From contig NZ_BSTM01000025.1 of NCBI RefSeq assembly GCF_030269515.1, positions 1 to 64,000 of the forward strand: a stretch of 64,000 nucleotides of DNA, given 5' to 3'. This document shows, in pieces, positions 8,862-16,821 of this stretch. The number at the start of each line of letters is the position of its first letter. Positions within the stretch are counted from its first letter, which is position 1. Below the pieces are notes generated by a model. It was given only the letters and a program-made list of their open reading frames with translations, did no database searches and was not told the origin of the DNA. The position numbers and the translations under genes were made by a program. The stretch comes from Actinomadura sp. NBRC 104412. GTDB taxonomy: Bacteria; Actinomycetota; Actinomycetes; Streptosporangiales; Streptosporangiaceae.

Positions 8862-9779
8862 TCAGTTCAGGTTGCCCTCGAAGCCGCTGTAGATCTCGGT
8901 GGCCTCGCAGAAGGCGACGCCCAGTTGCTCGGCCACGCCCATCGCCTCGTCGATCTTCTGCAGGTCGACCGCCTCGCAGTCCAGCCGTTCCCGGTGACGA
9001 CCCAGGTGGGCGCGGGCCTCAGGGACGTCCGCCGCGCGGACCAGCCCGCCGACCATGTAGTTCTGGACGATGGTGCCGGACGGCACCGGCCAGTCCAGCC
9101 CGGGGAACTCCTCACGCAGAAGCCCCGTCAACGCCGTCGGCGCCGTGAAGCCCTCATCGCGGACGCCGGCGTCGGAGTACAGCCGGGTGGGCCAGGTGTA
9201 GCCGCGCGACATCCACCCCGGCAGCAGCGCGGCGGCGAAGTCCAGCACGTTATAGGCCGCTTCCCGGGTGAGCAGCTCGGCCGCGTCGAACTCCCTCCCG
9301 TCCGGGACGCGGACCGTCCGTTCCCCGGCCCTCAGGGCGACGGCGGCGGCGCGCAGGATTCGCAGCGCCGAGCCGAGGCTCTGGGCGAGCGCGTCGTCGC
9401 CGGGCAGCGTCCCGCTCTGGTCGGGCTCGATGCGCCCGACCAGGGCCGGGTCGAGGCGCGCGATCATCTCGCGGGCGAGCGCGTCCACTCCGCCGTCCGC
9501 TGCCGCGAGATAGCGCTGGACGTCCTCGGCGATCCGGTCGGACCCGACGATGAAGAACGGCCGTCCCCACAGGTGCAGCTCGGAGTCGAAGCCGTCCGGC
9601 TTGTGTTCGAGCACGCCCAGCGCCCACGCCTTGGCGCGGAAACGCGTCTTCCGCAGCGACACCGCCCGCCCGACGAGATCATCGATCGCGTCGTCCTCCC
9701 CGTGCCCGGCGAGGTACGGCAGCACCCGGCTCTCGATCAACTCCAGGTCGACGGGATGAAAGCTCGTATCGAAGCCCAC
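8862..9779 (-). CDS. Conserved hypothetical protein
   Basis: A soluble acidic protein of 305 residues that I do not recognise. It has no signal peptide, no membrane segment and no evident catalytic motif; notable pieces are HLWGRPFFIVGSDR and a C-terminal DEAMGVAEQLGVAFCEATEI. Codon use matches its neighbours, so it should be real. The GTG start lacks a strong binding site. It is convergent with the glycosyltransferase with no gap between the stop codons. Confidence 0.6.
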   Translation of the reverse strand: MGFDTSFHPVDLELIESRVLPYLAGHGEDDAIDDLVGRAVSLRKTRFRAKAWALGVLEHKPDGFDSELHLWGRPFFIVGSDRIAEDVQRYLAAADGGVDALAREMIARLDPALVGRIEPDQSGTLPGDDALAQSLGSALRILRAAAVALRAGERTVRVPDGREFDAAELLTREAAYNVLDFAAALLPGWMSRGYTWPTRLYSDAGVRDEGFTAPTALTGLLREEFPGLDWPVPSGTIVQNYMVGGLVRAADVPEARAHLGRHRERLDCEAVDLQKIDEAMGVAEQLGVAFCEATEIYSGFEGNLN

Positions 9780-9861
9780 GTGTGATCACCCTAGTGCGCG
9801 GCCCGTCATCGCGAGCCGAAAAGCGTGATCATCCACTCGCCTTCGGGAAAGCCGGGGCCGG

Positions 9862-10218
9862 TCATTTCCTCTCGTCGAGCCGTGCGGAGAGGCGTTTGGG
9901 GGCGATCAGGCGGTAGCTGTCCTCGATGAGCTCGGCGAGCTCGTCCCAGTCGTGGTCCACGTCGAGGCGGGCGCCCACCCAGCCCTTGCCGCCCACGTAC
10001 GCGGGGACGAAGAAGCGGTCGGGGTCCTCCGCCACCAGCGCCTCCTGCACGCCGGGGCCCGCCTTGAACGTCATGTACGAGCCGTCCTCGCTGGTCATCA
10101 CGAAGAGCTTGTCGCGCACGCGGAAGGACGGGGCCGTGTGGCCGCCGAAGGGCTTCTCGGTCGCCTCCGGCAGGGACAGGCAGATGTCCCGCAGCCGGCT
10201 CATCGCCTCGCCGCTCAT
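9862..10218 (-). CDS. MmcQ/YjbR family protein
   Basis: A 118-residue protein with the YjbR layout: SLPEATEKPFGGHTAPSFR near the start, then LFVMTSEDGSYMTFKAG, then GKGWVGARLD and a C-terminal DSYRLIAPKRL. YjbR proteins have a CyaY-like fold and are presumed DNA or ligand binding. The ATG at 10218 has GGGAGGTG at good spacing, which decides the start over longer alternatives. Confidence 0.85.
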   Translation of the reverse strand: MSGEAMSRLRDICLSLPEATEKPFGGHTAPSFRVRDKLFVMTSEDGSYMTFKAGPGVQEALVAEDPDRFFVPAYVGGKGWVGARLDVDHDWDELAELIEDSYRLIAPKRLSARLDERK

Positions 10219-10336
10219 GTGTACCCACCTCCCTGTGAACCAGTCCCCGCAGCCTACGGGGCCGGTGAGGGCTTGGTGAACCCCGTGGGCGCGTGGTGCG
10301 TACCGGTGTGGGGCCTGCGATATGAGGGAGCTTCGC

Positions 10337-11206
10337 GTGACCGTTCGCCTGCCGGCCGTCGTGGCCGGGCTCGTGCTGGTCGTGGTGGCCGCCGCCCCGG
10401 CGGCGACGGCGGTGGCGGGGACGCATGGGGCGATGTCGAGCCCGCCGAGCCGATCGGCGGCCTGCTCGCCGGAGGGCGGCGCGAAGGCACGGTCGAGGGC
10501 GTGCCGGGCGGCGGCGTCGGTGAGCGGGGCTGCGGCGCTGGCCGACTTCGACAACGTACGGGTCCCCAACGTGCGCGGGCGCGACCGGAAACTGATTCCG
10601 GACGGCGAGCTGTGCAGCGCGGGCATCGCGCGCTTCCGCGGACTGGACCTGCCGCGGTCGGACTGGCCCGCCACCAGGCTGACCAGCGGCGCCCGGCACG
10701 CCTTCCGCTACCGGGTGACCATTCCGCATCACGGCGGCCTGCGGATGTACGTCACGCGTGACGGCTACCGTCCCACGCGGAAGCTGACCTGGTCGGCGCT
10801 GGAGCCCAAGCCCTTCCTCACGGTGCAGGACCCGCCGCGCCGTGGAGGCTCGTACGTGTTCACGGGACGGCTTCCCAAGGGCAAGTCGGGCCGGCATCTC
10901 ATTTACACGATCTGGCAGACCTCCGATACGCCCGACACCTACTACTCCTGCTCCGATGTGGTGTTCGCCGAGCCCAGGAGCAAGGCGAAGCCCGTCCCCA
11001 AGGCGAGTGCAAAGCCGAGCGCGTCCCGGACGGCGCCCGCCACGCGGGACGCTCCGCAGGCCGGGACCGCACCCGGGCAGGCCCGGACGCGGAACGTGGC
11101 CGGGACGAGCGACACGACGATGATGGCCGCGGGCGGGGGAGCCGCGCTGCTGGTCGCCGCCGCGGGGGCTACGATCGTGCTGCTCCGCAGGCGCCGCCAA
11201 CTCTGA
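10337..11206 (+). CDS. AA10 lytic polysaccharide monooxygenase with C-terminal membrane anchor
   Basis: The protein has 289 residues. A signal peptide ends at AVAGT, leaving His30 (HGAMSSPPSR) as the mature N-terminus, the first ligand of the copper histidine brace. The second His lies in VTIPHHGGLRMYVTRDGY at about 131. YYSCSDVVF near 200 fits the axial aromatic strand of AA10 enzymes. A Lys/Pro/Ala-rich linker, one membrane helix (about 260-283) and RRRR follow, so the enzyme should stay on the cell surface. I prefer the GTG start with GAGGGAG six bases upstream over an ATG five codons earlier. AA10 enzymes cut chitin or cellulose. Confidence 0.85.
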   Translation: MTVRLPAVVAGLVLVVVAAAPAATAVAGTHGAMSSPPSRSAACSPEGGAKARSRACRAAASVSGAAALADFDNVRVPNVRGRDRKLIPDGELCSAGIARFRGLDLPRSDWPATRLTSGARHAFRYRVTIPHHGGLRMYVTRDGYRPTRKLTWSALEPKPFLTVQDPPRRGGSYVFTGRLPKGKSGRHLIYTIWQTSDTPDTYYSCSDVVFAEPRSKAKPVPKASAKPSASRTAPATRDAPQAGTAPGQARTRNVAGTSDTTMMAAGGGAALLVAAAGATIVLLRRRRQL

Positions 11207-11231
11207 CGGGCTTGTGGCGGAGGCCGTGGCG

Positions 11232-11244
11232 CCGGATAATCCGG
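11232..11244. promoter_or_regulatory. Small perfect inverted repeat upstream of the binding-protein gene
   Basis: CCGGATAATCCGG has perfect 6-bp arms around one base. It sits 56 bp before the lipoprotein gene at 11300. It may be an operator or part of a weak transcript end for the LPMO gene. Confidence 0.3.
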
Positions 11245-11299
11245 AGGCCGCGCGGATGCCGCGGGTGGGTTCGGTTCGGGTGGTCTTGCTGGAGGCGGC

Positions 11300-12106
11300 A
11301 TGCGTCTGCTCATGGCGGTCGTCCTTGCGGCGGGGCTGCTGACCGCCGCCTGCGGGGACCCCGCCGGGGAATCGATCCTGGACAAGGACACCCTGGTCGT
11401 CGGCGTGCGGCCGGACCTGCCGTCGCTCGGCCTGCGGCGCCCGGACGGGACGTTCGAGGGCTTCGACATCGACGTCGCCCGCTACGTCGCGGGCAGGCTC
11501 GGGAAGGACGTCAGGTTCGTCCCCGTCCTCGCCGCCGACCGCATTCCCTTCCTCCGTGACCGGAAGGCCGACCTCGTCCTGGCCACCCTGTCGGTGACGC
11601 AGGAGCGCAAGACTCAGATCGCCTTCGCGGGCCCGTACTACACCTCCTACCAGGACGTCATGGTGCGGGCCGAGGAGACCGACGTGAAGGAGGTGCGCGA
11701 CCTGCGGGGGCGCAGGTTCTGCGCGGTCGAGGGCGCCGACCCGACGCGGCGGCTGCTGGCGCTGCACGGGATGAGCGCGCAGCTCGTCCCGGCCAGGGAC
11801 TACGACCAGTGCATGAGCCTGATCAGGTCCAAGGCGGTGGACGCGATCACCACCAACGACGTGATCCTGGCGGGCCTGGTCCGCAGGCACAACCGGATCA
11901 CCCGGCTGGTGAACGTGCGGATCAGCGAGCAGAACACCGGGATCGGGATCCGCCAGGGCGACCCGGACGGCTGCGTCGCGCTCAACCGGGCCATCACGCA
12001 GATGTACCAGGACGGCACCGCGCGCAGGTTCGTGTCCAAATGGTTCAGCGGCACCGGGCTGGACACCTCGATCGTGCAGGTCCCCCAGTTCGAGGGCTGC
12101 GACTAG
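11300..12106 (+). CDS. Amino-acid-type ABC substrate-binding lipoprotein (SBP family 3)
   Basis: This 268-residue protein has a short lipoprotein signal ending in LTAAC, then the family 3 binding-protein fold: LVVGVRPDLPSLGLRRPDG, FDIDVARYVAGRL, ADLVLATLSVTQERK and FAGPYY. These are the signatures of GluB/GlnH-type polar amino-acid receptors. No permease or ATPase lies beside it, so it either serves a transporter encoded elsewhere or acts as a sensor. The ATG has GGAGGC just upstream. Confidence 0.85.
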   Translation: MRLLMAVVLAAGLLTAACGDPAGESILDKDTLVVGVRPDLPSLGLRRPDGTFEGFDIDVARYVAGRLGKDVRFVPVLAADRIPFLRDRKADLVLATLSVTQERKTQIAFAGPYYTSYQDVMVRAEETDVKEVRDLRGRRFCAVEGADPTRRLLALHGMSAQLVPARDYDQCMSLIRSKAVDAITTNDVILAGLVRRHNRITRLVNVRISEQNTGIGIRQGDPDGCVALNRAITQMYQDGTARRFVSKWFSGTGLDTSIVQVPQFEGCD

Positions 12107-12131
12107 CGCGGCCCGCGCCCCCGGCCCGCCC

Positions 12132-12149
12132 CGGCCCATCCCCGGGCCG
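12132..12149. terminator. Hairpin between convergent genes
   Basis: CGGCCC (12132-12137) and GGGCCG (12144-12149) form a 6-bp stem with a 6-nt loop just after the binding-protein stop and before the stop of the convergent PGPGW gene. There is no U tract, as is common in actinomycetes. Confidence 0.4.
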
Positions 12150-12153
12150 TGCC

Positions 12154-12459
12154 TCAGGATGCCTTGGGACGCCTGACCTTGCGCCAGGCGGCGCGGGCGT
12201 AGGCGTTCAGGCGGTCGCTGAGCCTGCGCGCCGCGGGGAACTCGGTCCCGAGCAGGCCCAGGCCGGCGAGCAGAGCCACGATGCCCGGCCCGGGAAGCAC
12301 CATCATCGCCAGTCCCGCGACGATCAGCGCGATTCCCGCGATCGCGACCCCGGCCTTGCGGAGGAGCCGGAGCCGGGACGGGCGCGGGGCCGTGGCGTCG
12401 GCCACGGGTACGATGCGGGCCGTGTCGGTCGTCGCCGGGCGCGGCTCGGTGGTGGTCAC
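12154..12459 (-). CDS. PGPGW-type small membrane protein
   Basis: The 101-residue protein has a variable N-terminus, two close hydrophobic segments (about 36-72) around VLPGPGIVALLAGLGLLGTE, and a basic C-terminus. This is the TIGR02611/PGPGW family of putative membrane proteins of unknown function. The GTG start at 12459 has GGGAG six bases upstream. A longer frame runs upstream but has no support. Confidence 0.75.
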   Translation of the reverse strand: MTTTEPRPATTDTARIVPVADATAPRPSRLRLLRKAGVAIAGIALIVAGLAMMVLPGPGIVALLAGLGLLGTEFPAARRLSDRLNAYARAAWRKVRRPKAS

Positions 12460-12590
12460 GGGCACTCCCTCTCGCCGATGTCGCTGATCGCCTTTCCCGG
12501 TGAGACGAACGGGACATCGACGACGTTCGCCGAAGTCCGCGTGAGAACGGATGCGCCCGCCCCAGGACGCCTGACTGCGGATCAAGACCG

Positions 12591-12632
12591 TTGTCATCCT
12601 GACATGACAGATTCGTGCGATACTGGCCGCCA
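12591..12632 (+). promoter_or_regulatory. gntR promoter with operator; probably leaderless
   Basis: CTGACATGACAG (12599-12610) resembles the operator at 13504. An extended -10, TGCGATACT, ends at 12624, which places the transcription start at the ATG (12632), so the mRNA is probably leaderless. TTGTCA at 12591 could be a distant -35. The operator position suggests autoregulation. Confidence 0.5.
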
Positions 12633-13420
12633 TGGTTGGGGGCCGTATCGACAGGCGATCGCCGCTGCCGTACTACGCGCAGCTCAAGCAGCTCCTGATG
12701 AAACGGCTCGAAGCGGAGATTGCCGCGGGGGAGCGGCTGCCCGGCGAGATGGCGCTCTGCGAGGAGTACGGCGTCTCCCGGACGGTGGTCAGGCAGGCGC
12801 TGGACGAGCTGGAGGCCGAGGGCCGCGTCGTCCGCCGGAAGGGCCAGGGCACGTTCGCCGCCGCGCGCAAGACCGACGAGCGGCTGTTCCAGTCGCTGAC
12901 CGGGCTGTACGAGGACGTGCGGGCGCGCGGCGAGATCCTGCGCAGCCGCGTCCTGGCCTTCTCGGTCGTCCCGGCGCCCGCCGAGGTCGCGGACGCCTTG
13001 GAGCTGCGCGAGGGGGACGACGTCGTGCACCTGGAGCGGCTGCGCTTCGTCGGCGGCGAGCCCTGGGTGCTCACCCACACCTACCTCCCCGTGGACATCG
13101 CGCCGGGACTGCTGGAGGAGGACTTCTCCGAGCAGTCCCTCTACGGCGTGCTGGAGGGCAAGTACGGCGTCGAGCTGGACCATGGACGGCGGCTCGTGGA
13201 GGCCGTCCCCGCGGCGCCCGCGATCGCGGATGCGCTCGGGCTCCAGCCGCACGATCCCGTCCTGCTCCTGCACAGCACCGCCTGGGACGCCGGGGGACGC
13301 CCGGTCGAGTTCTTCCTCGCCTACCACCGCGGTGACCGCAGCAGGTTCCAGGTGAACCTGCGCCGCCACCACACCCGCGAGGCCGGGGCGCCCAACATGC
13401 TCCTCCGCGACGACACCTGA
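12632..13420 (+). CDS. GntR-family transcriptional regulator with UTRA domain
   Basis: This 262-residue regulator has an N-terminal winged helix (residues 10-80; LPGEMALCEEYGVSRTVVRQ and the GQGTF wing) and a C-terminal UTRA effector domain (about 95-245; FSVVPAPAEVADAL, EPWVLTHTYLP, FFLAYHRGDRSRFQVN). HutC/UTRA regulators usually sense sugar phosphates or related small molecules. It directly precedes the sugar operon and both promoters carry a CTG-CAT-ACAG type site, so it is the likely local repressor. There is no ribosome binding site upstream of the ATG. Confidence 0.9.
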   Translation: MVGGRIDRRSPLPYYAQLKQLLMKRLEAEIAAGERLPGEMALCEEYGVSRTVVRQALDELEAEGRVVRRKGQGTFAAARKTDERLFQSLTGLYEDVRARGEILRSRVLAFSVVPAPAEVADALELREGDDVVHLERLRFVGGEPWVLTHTYLPVDIAPGLLEEDFSEQSLYGVLEGKYGVELDHGRRLVEAVPAAPAIADALGLQPHDPVLLLHSTAWDAGGRPVEFFLAYHRGDRSRFQVNLRRHHTREAGAPNMLLRDDT

Positions 13421-13495
13421 CCCCGGCCCTGGCCCCGGCGCCCCTGCCTCCGACCAGGGCGCCGCCATCTCGTCGATCTTCCCTCCGGGCAATAC

Positions 13496-13517
13496 TTGAC
13501 ATCCTGTCATTACAGGA
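13496..13517 (+). promoter_or_regulatory. Promoter -35 and operator of the sugar operon
   Basis: A consensus TTGACA lies at 13496-13501. The perfect inverted repeat TCCTGTCATTACAGGA (13502-13517, 6-bp arms) follows directly and fills the spacer between -35 and -10, a classic position for repression. Its core CTGTCATTACAG matches the site upstream of gntR at 10 of 12 positions. Confidence 0.65.
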
Positions 13518-13558
13518 CGACAGTAGCCCTACCCCATCACACCGGAGGAGAGATCGCA

Positions 13559-14137
13559 TTGCCCTCGTTCGCGACGCTGCCGACGTACCCGACGCGCGTC
13601 ACCTTCGACCCGCGGGACGGGCGGGTGACCCCCGCCGGGCCGCTGCTCACCCGCCGGATGTCCGACCTTGAGGGACTGTTCGCCGACACCGCCGCCTGGC
13701 GGGAGGGCCTGCGCGAGGACGCCGTCGTGTACGAGGTCGCCTCGTCCCCGGTCCCCGAGGAGGAGGGCGAGCTGCCCCAGTCCATCACCACCATCTACCC
13801 CGGGACGGTGGGCGGCGAGTTCCACATGACCAAGGGCCACATCCACCCCCGCCCGCGCGGCGAGATCTACCTGGGCCTCTCCGGGCGGGGCGGGCTGCTG
13901 CTCTTCGACGGGGAGCGGCCGGAGTGGATCCCGATGGAGCCCGGGACGATCGGCTACATCCCGCCCGACTGGGCGCACCGCAGCGTCAACGTCGGCGACG
14001 AGCCGTACCGCTTCCTCGCCGTCTACCCGGGGGACGCGGGACACGACTACGAGTGGGTCCGCGAGCACGGCATGGGCTACCGGGTCATGCGCGGCGCGGA
14101 CGGTCCCGACCTGCGCCCCTTCGCCCACGCGGGCTGA
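13559..14137 (+). CDS. Cupin-type glucose-6-phosphate isomerase-family protein
   Basis: The protein has 192 residues, the usual length of archaeal-type cupin phosphoglucose isomerases. The metal-binding cupin motif is clear: MTKGHIHPRPRGEIYLGL, then IPPDWAHRSVNVGDEP. Such enzymes interconvert aldose and ketose phosphates. I choose the TTG at 13559, which follows GGAGGAG; earlier frames run into the operator. As first gene of a sugar operon with its own kinase, it may act on an unusual sugar or sugar phosphate rather than glucose 6-phosphate. Confidence 0.8.
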   Translation: MPSFATLPTYPTRVTFDPRDGRVTPAGPLLTRRMSDLEGLFADTAAWREGLREDAVVYEVASSPVPEEEGELPQSITTIYPGTVGGEFHMTKGHIHPRPRGEIYLGLSGRGGLLLFDGERPEWIPMEPGTIGYIPPDWAHRSVNVGDEPYRFLAVYPGDAGHDYEWVREHGMGYRVMRGADGPDLRPFAHAG

Positions 14138-14185
14138 CGGAGGCCACCCCACCCACCCCCTTCCAGGAGCCCCTCAGGAGCCGAA

Positions 14186-15226
14186 ATGACGCGAATCCGC
14201 TATGTCTCTCCCGGCGTCGCGGCGGTGCTCGCCGTCGTCGCGATCGCGGCCGGGCTGGCGGCCGGCAAGGTCGCGTTCGGCGGCACGGACGCCGGCGGCG
14301 GCGCGGGCGAGAGCCGGGTCGCCGGAACCAAGATCGATGTGATCACCAAGGCCACGGACTCGGAGTTCTGGCAGGTGATGCTGGCCGGAGCGAAGAAGGC
14401 CGGCGCCGACCAGGGCGTGGACCTCGGCCTGTTCGGCCCCACCTCCGAGACCGACATCGACGGCCAGGTCAAGCTGGTGGAGAACTCGATCTCCCGGGGC
14501 GCCGACGCGATCGTGCTGGCGGCCAACTCGTCCACCGCGCTGAACGGCGTCGTGGACCGCGCCCGCAAGCAGGGCATCAAGGTGATCACCGTGGACAACC
14601 GGATCACCACCCAGACCGAGGGGTTCATCGGCACCGACAACATCAAGGCGGGGCAGCAGGCGGGCGAGCGGCTGTGCAAGCTGATGACCGACCGCGGCGA
14701 CCCGGACGGCAAGATCGTCCATGAGAGCTCGGTGTCGGGCGTGCAGGTGCTCATCGACCGGTTCACCGGCTTCAAGGAGGGCCTGGCCAAGGACTGCCCG
14801 GACGCGGAGGTCGTCCAGACCCTCGTGAACGACAACGACCTGAACAAGGCCGTCGGGCAGGTCGGCGACGTGCTGACCAGCCGCCCCGACGTCGTGGGGA
14901 TCTTCGCCGACAACAACACCTCGGGCACCGGCGCGGCCCGCGCGATCCAGGAGAAGAACGCGGCGGACCGGGTGGTGTCGGTCGCCTTCGACTCCGACCC
15001 CGCCGAGGTCGGCGCGGTGCGCAGCGGGACGCTCAGCGCGATCGTCGTGCAGAACCCGTTCTTCTTCGGCTACCAGGGCGTGGTCGAGGCGGCGATGGCG
15101 GTGCGCGGCACGCTGCCGCCGGTCAACCTCGACCCGGGCGCGGTGCTGATCGACCGCACGAACGTCGGGCGTCCCGAGTTCGCCGCGCTGCTCAACCCGC
15201 CGAAGACCAAGGGCGAGGGCGGATGA
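14186..15226 (+). CDS. RbsB-type sugar ABC substrate-binding protein
   Basis: A periplasmic-binding protein-like receptor of 346 residues: KIDVITKATDSEFWQVMLAG, a ring of FGPTSETDIDGQ, then GADAIVLAANSS and GVVGIFADNN. It starts with a hydrophobic helix (residues 8-30) but has no lipobox Cys, so it may stay attached through the uncleaved helix or be released by signal peptidase I. The start has AGGAG six bases upstream. It overlaps the ATPase gene by ATGA and should deliver a sugar to the RbsA/RbsC pair. Confidence 0.85.
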   Translation: MTRIRYVSPGVAAVLAVVAIAAGLAAGKVAFGGTDAGGGAGESRVAGTKIDVITKATDSEFWQVMLAGAKKAGADQGVDLGLFGPTSETDIDGQVKLVENSISRGADAIVLAANSSTALNGVVDRARKQGIKVITVDNRITTQTEGFIGTDNIKAGQQAGERLCKLMTDRGDPDGKIVHESSVSGVQVLIDRFTGFKEGLAKDCPDAEVVQTLVNDNDLNKAVGQVGDVLTSRPDVVGIFADNNTSGTGAARAIQEKNAADRVVSVAFDSDPAEVGAVRSGTLSAIVVQNPFFFGYQGVVEAAMAVRGTLPPVNLDPGAVLIDRTNVGRPEFAALLNPPKTKGEGG

Positions 15227-16821
15227 CCGGGACAGGCGCGCCGGAGAGGCCGGTCCTGACGCTGCGCGGGGTCAGCAAGAGCTACGGCCAGGTCCAGGCC
15301 CTCAGCGGCATCGACCTGGACCTGTACCCGGGGACCGTGCACTGCCTGGCGGGCGAGAACGGCGCCGGGAAGTCCACGCTCATCAAGATCCTGACGGGCG
15401 CGGTGCAGCGCGACTCCGGGGACTACACCATCGGCGGACGCGCCATGCGCCGCACGGTGACGCCCGCCGAGGCGCGCGAGTCCGGCGTCGGGGTCGTCTA
15501 CCAGGAGCTGAGCCTGCTCACCGATCTGACCGTCGCGGACAACCTGGTGATGGGCGCGTTCCCGTCCCGCGCCGGGGTGGTCGACCGGCGCGGCCAGCGG
15601 GCGGCGGTACGGGCGATGCTGGACGGCGTCGGCCTCGACGGCCTGGATCCGGGACGCACCGTGGCCGAGCTGCCCACCGCCACCCGCCAGCTCGTCGAGA
15701 TCGCCCGCGTCCTGTCGCGCGGGACGCGGGTCGTCATCTTCGACGAGCCCACCACCGCGCTGTCCGCCGAGGAGGCCGGGGCGCTGCTGCGCCGCATCAA
15801 GGCGCTGCGGGAGGACGGCGTGGCGGTCCTCTACATCACGCACCGCCTGGAGGAGATGTTCGAGATCGGGGACACGGTCACGGTGCTGCGCGACGGCGTC
15901 CGCGTGACCGGCGGCCCCATGGCCGACTTCGACGAGGACTCGCTCATCGCCGCGATGGTCGGCCGCACCATCACCGACCTCTACCCCGGACGGGACGAGG
16001 CGCGAGCCCGCGACGAGGAAACGCCCCGCCTGGAGGTCCGCAGCCTGCATCCGGCGATCTTCCCGCGCCCCGTGGACCTGTCGGTCCGCGCGGGGGAGAT
16101 CGTCGGGATCGCCGGGCTGCTCGGCTCGGGACGCAGCCGGCTGCTTCGCGCGATCTTCGGTGCCGACCCCGTCGCCGGCGGTCGGGTGCTGCTGGACGGG
16201 CGTCCCGTGCCGCGCGGGTCCACCAGGGCGGCGGCGCGGCGCGGGATCGGGCTGCTCACCGAGGACCGCAAGGAGTCCGGGCTGCTGCCGGAGCTGAGCA
16301 TCGAGGAGAACATCGCCATCGCGTCCTGGCGCACGGCCGGGCGCCGCGGCCTGGTCCAGCGCTCGCGGCTGCGGCGCCATGTGGAGGCGTCCACCGAGGG
16401 GCTGCGGCTGCGCTTCGGCGACTGGACCGACCCGGTGTCGTCGCTGTCGGGCGGCAACCAGCAGAAGGTGCTGATCGCCCGCTGGCGCGCGCTGGGCGCG
16501 CGGGTGCTGCTGCTGGACGAGCCGACCAAGGGCGTGGACGTGGGCGCCAAGGCCGACATCTACCGGATCGTCACCGAGCTGGCGGCGTCCGGGCTCGCCA
16601 TCGTGGTCGTGTCGTCCTATCTGCCCGAGCTGCTCGGGCTCTGCCACCGGGTGGTGGTGATCAGGGAGCGGCGGCTGGTGGCCGAGCTGGACGCCGCCGA
16701 GGCGACGGAGGAGCGGGTGCTCGCGCTGGCCAGCCCGCGGGGCGCCGCCGCCGCGCACGCCGCCGGACGCGACCCGGTCGAGAACGGCGCCGGGAACGGC
16801 ATCGCCGAGGAGATCTCATGA
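15223..16821 (+). CDS. RbsA-type sugar ABC ATPase with two nucleotide-binding domains
   Basis: The 532-residue ATPase has two tandem NBDs, as in RbsA/AraG/XylG. The first has Walker A GENGAGKST and Walker B VVIFDEPTTALS; the second has a degenerate Walker A in GLLGSGRSRLLR, and the signature SLSGGNQQKV with LLLDEPTKGVD. Degeneracy of the second site is normal in the family. The gene overlaps both neighbours by ATGA, showing tight coupling within the importer. Confidence 0.93.
   Translation: MTGTGAPERPVLTLRGVSKSYGQVQALSGIDLDLYPGTVHCLAGENGAGKSTLIKILTGAVQRDSGDYTIGGRAMRRTVTPAEARESGVGVVYQELSLLTDLTVADNLVMGAFPSRAGVVDRRGQRAAVRAMLDGVGLDGLDPGRTVAELPTATRQLVEIARVLSRGTRVVIFDEPTTALSAEEAGALLRRIKALREDGVAVLYITHRLEEMFEIGDTVTVLRDGVRVTGGPMADFDEDSLIAAMVGRTITDLYPGRDEARARDEETPRLEVRSLHPAIFPRPVDLSVRAGEIVGIAGLLGSGRSRLLRAIFGADPVAGGRVLLDGRPVPRGSTRAAARRGIGLLTEDRKESGLLPELSIEENIAIASWRTAGRRGLVQRSRLRRHVEASTEGLRLRFGDWTDPVSSLSGGNQQKVLIARWRALGARVLLLDEPTKGVDVGAKADIYRIVTELAASGLAIVVVSSYLPELLGLCHRVVVIRERRLVAELDAAEATEERVLALASPRGAAAAHAAGRDPVENGAGNGIAEEIS

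Noticed and set aside
9806-13510. A 1,234-codon open frame on the minus strand
   Set aside because: It is antisense to the LPMO, the binding protein and gntR, which have family motifs. The long frame is a by-product of GC-rich codons.
13559-14137. Calling the cupin isomerase the housekeeping pgi
   Set aside because: The context and the repressor-type operator indicate a dedicated catabolic role; substrate cannot be read from the motif alone.
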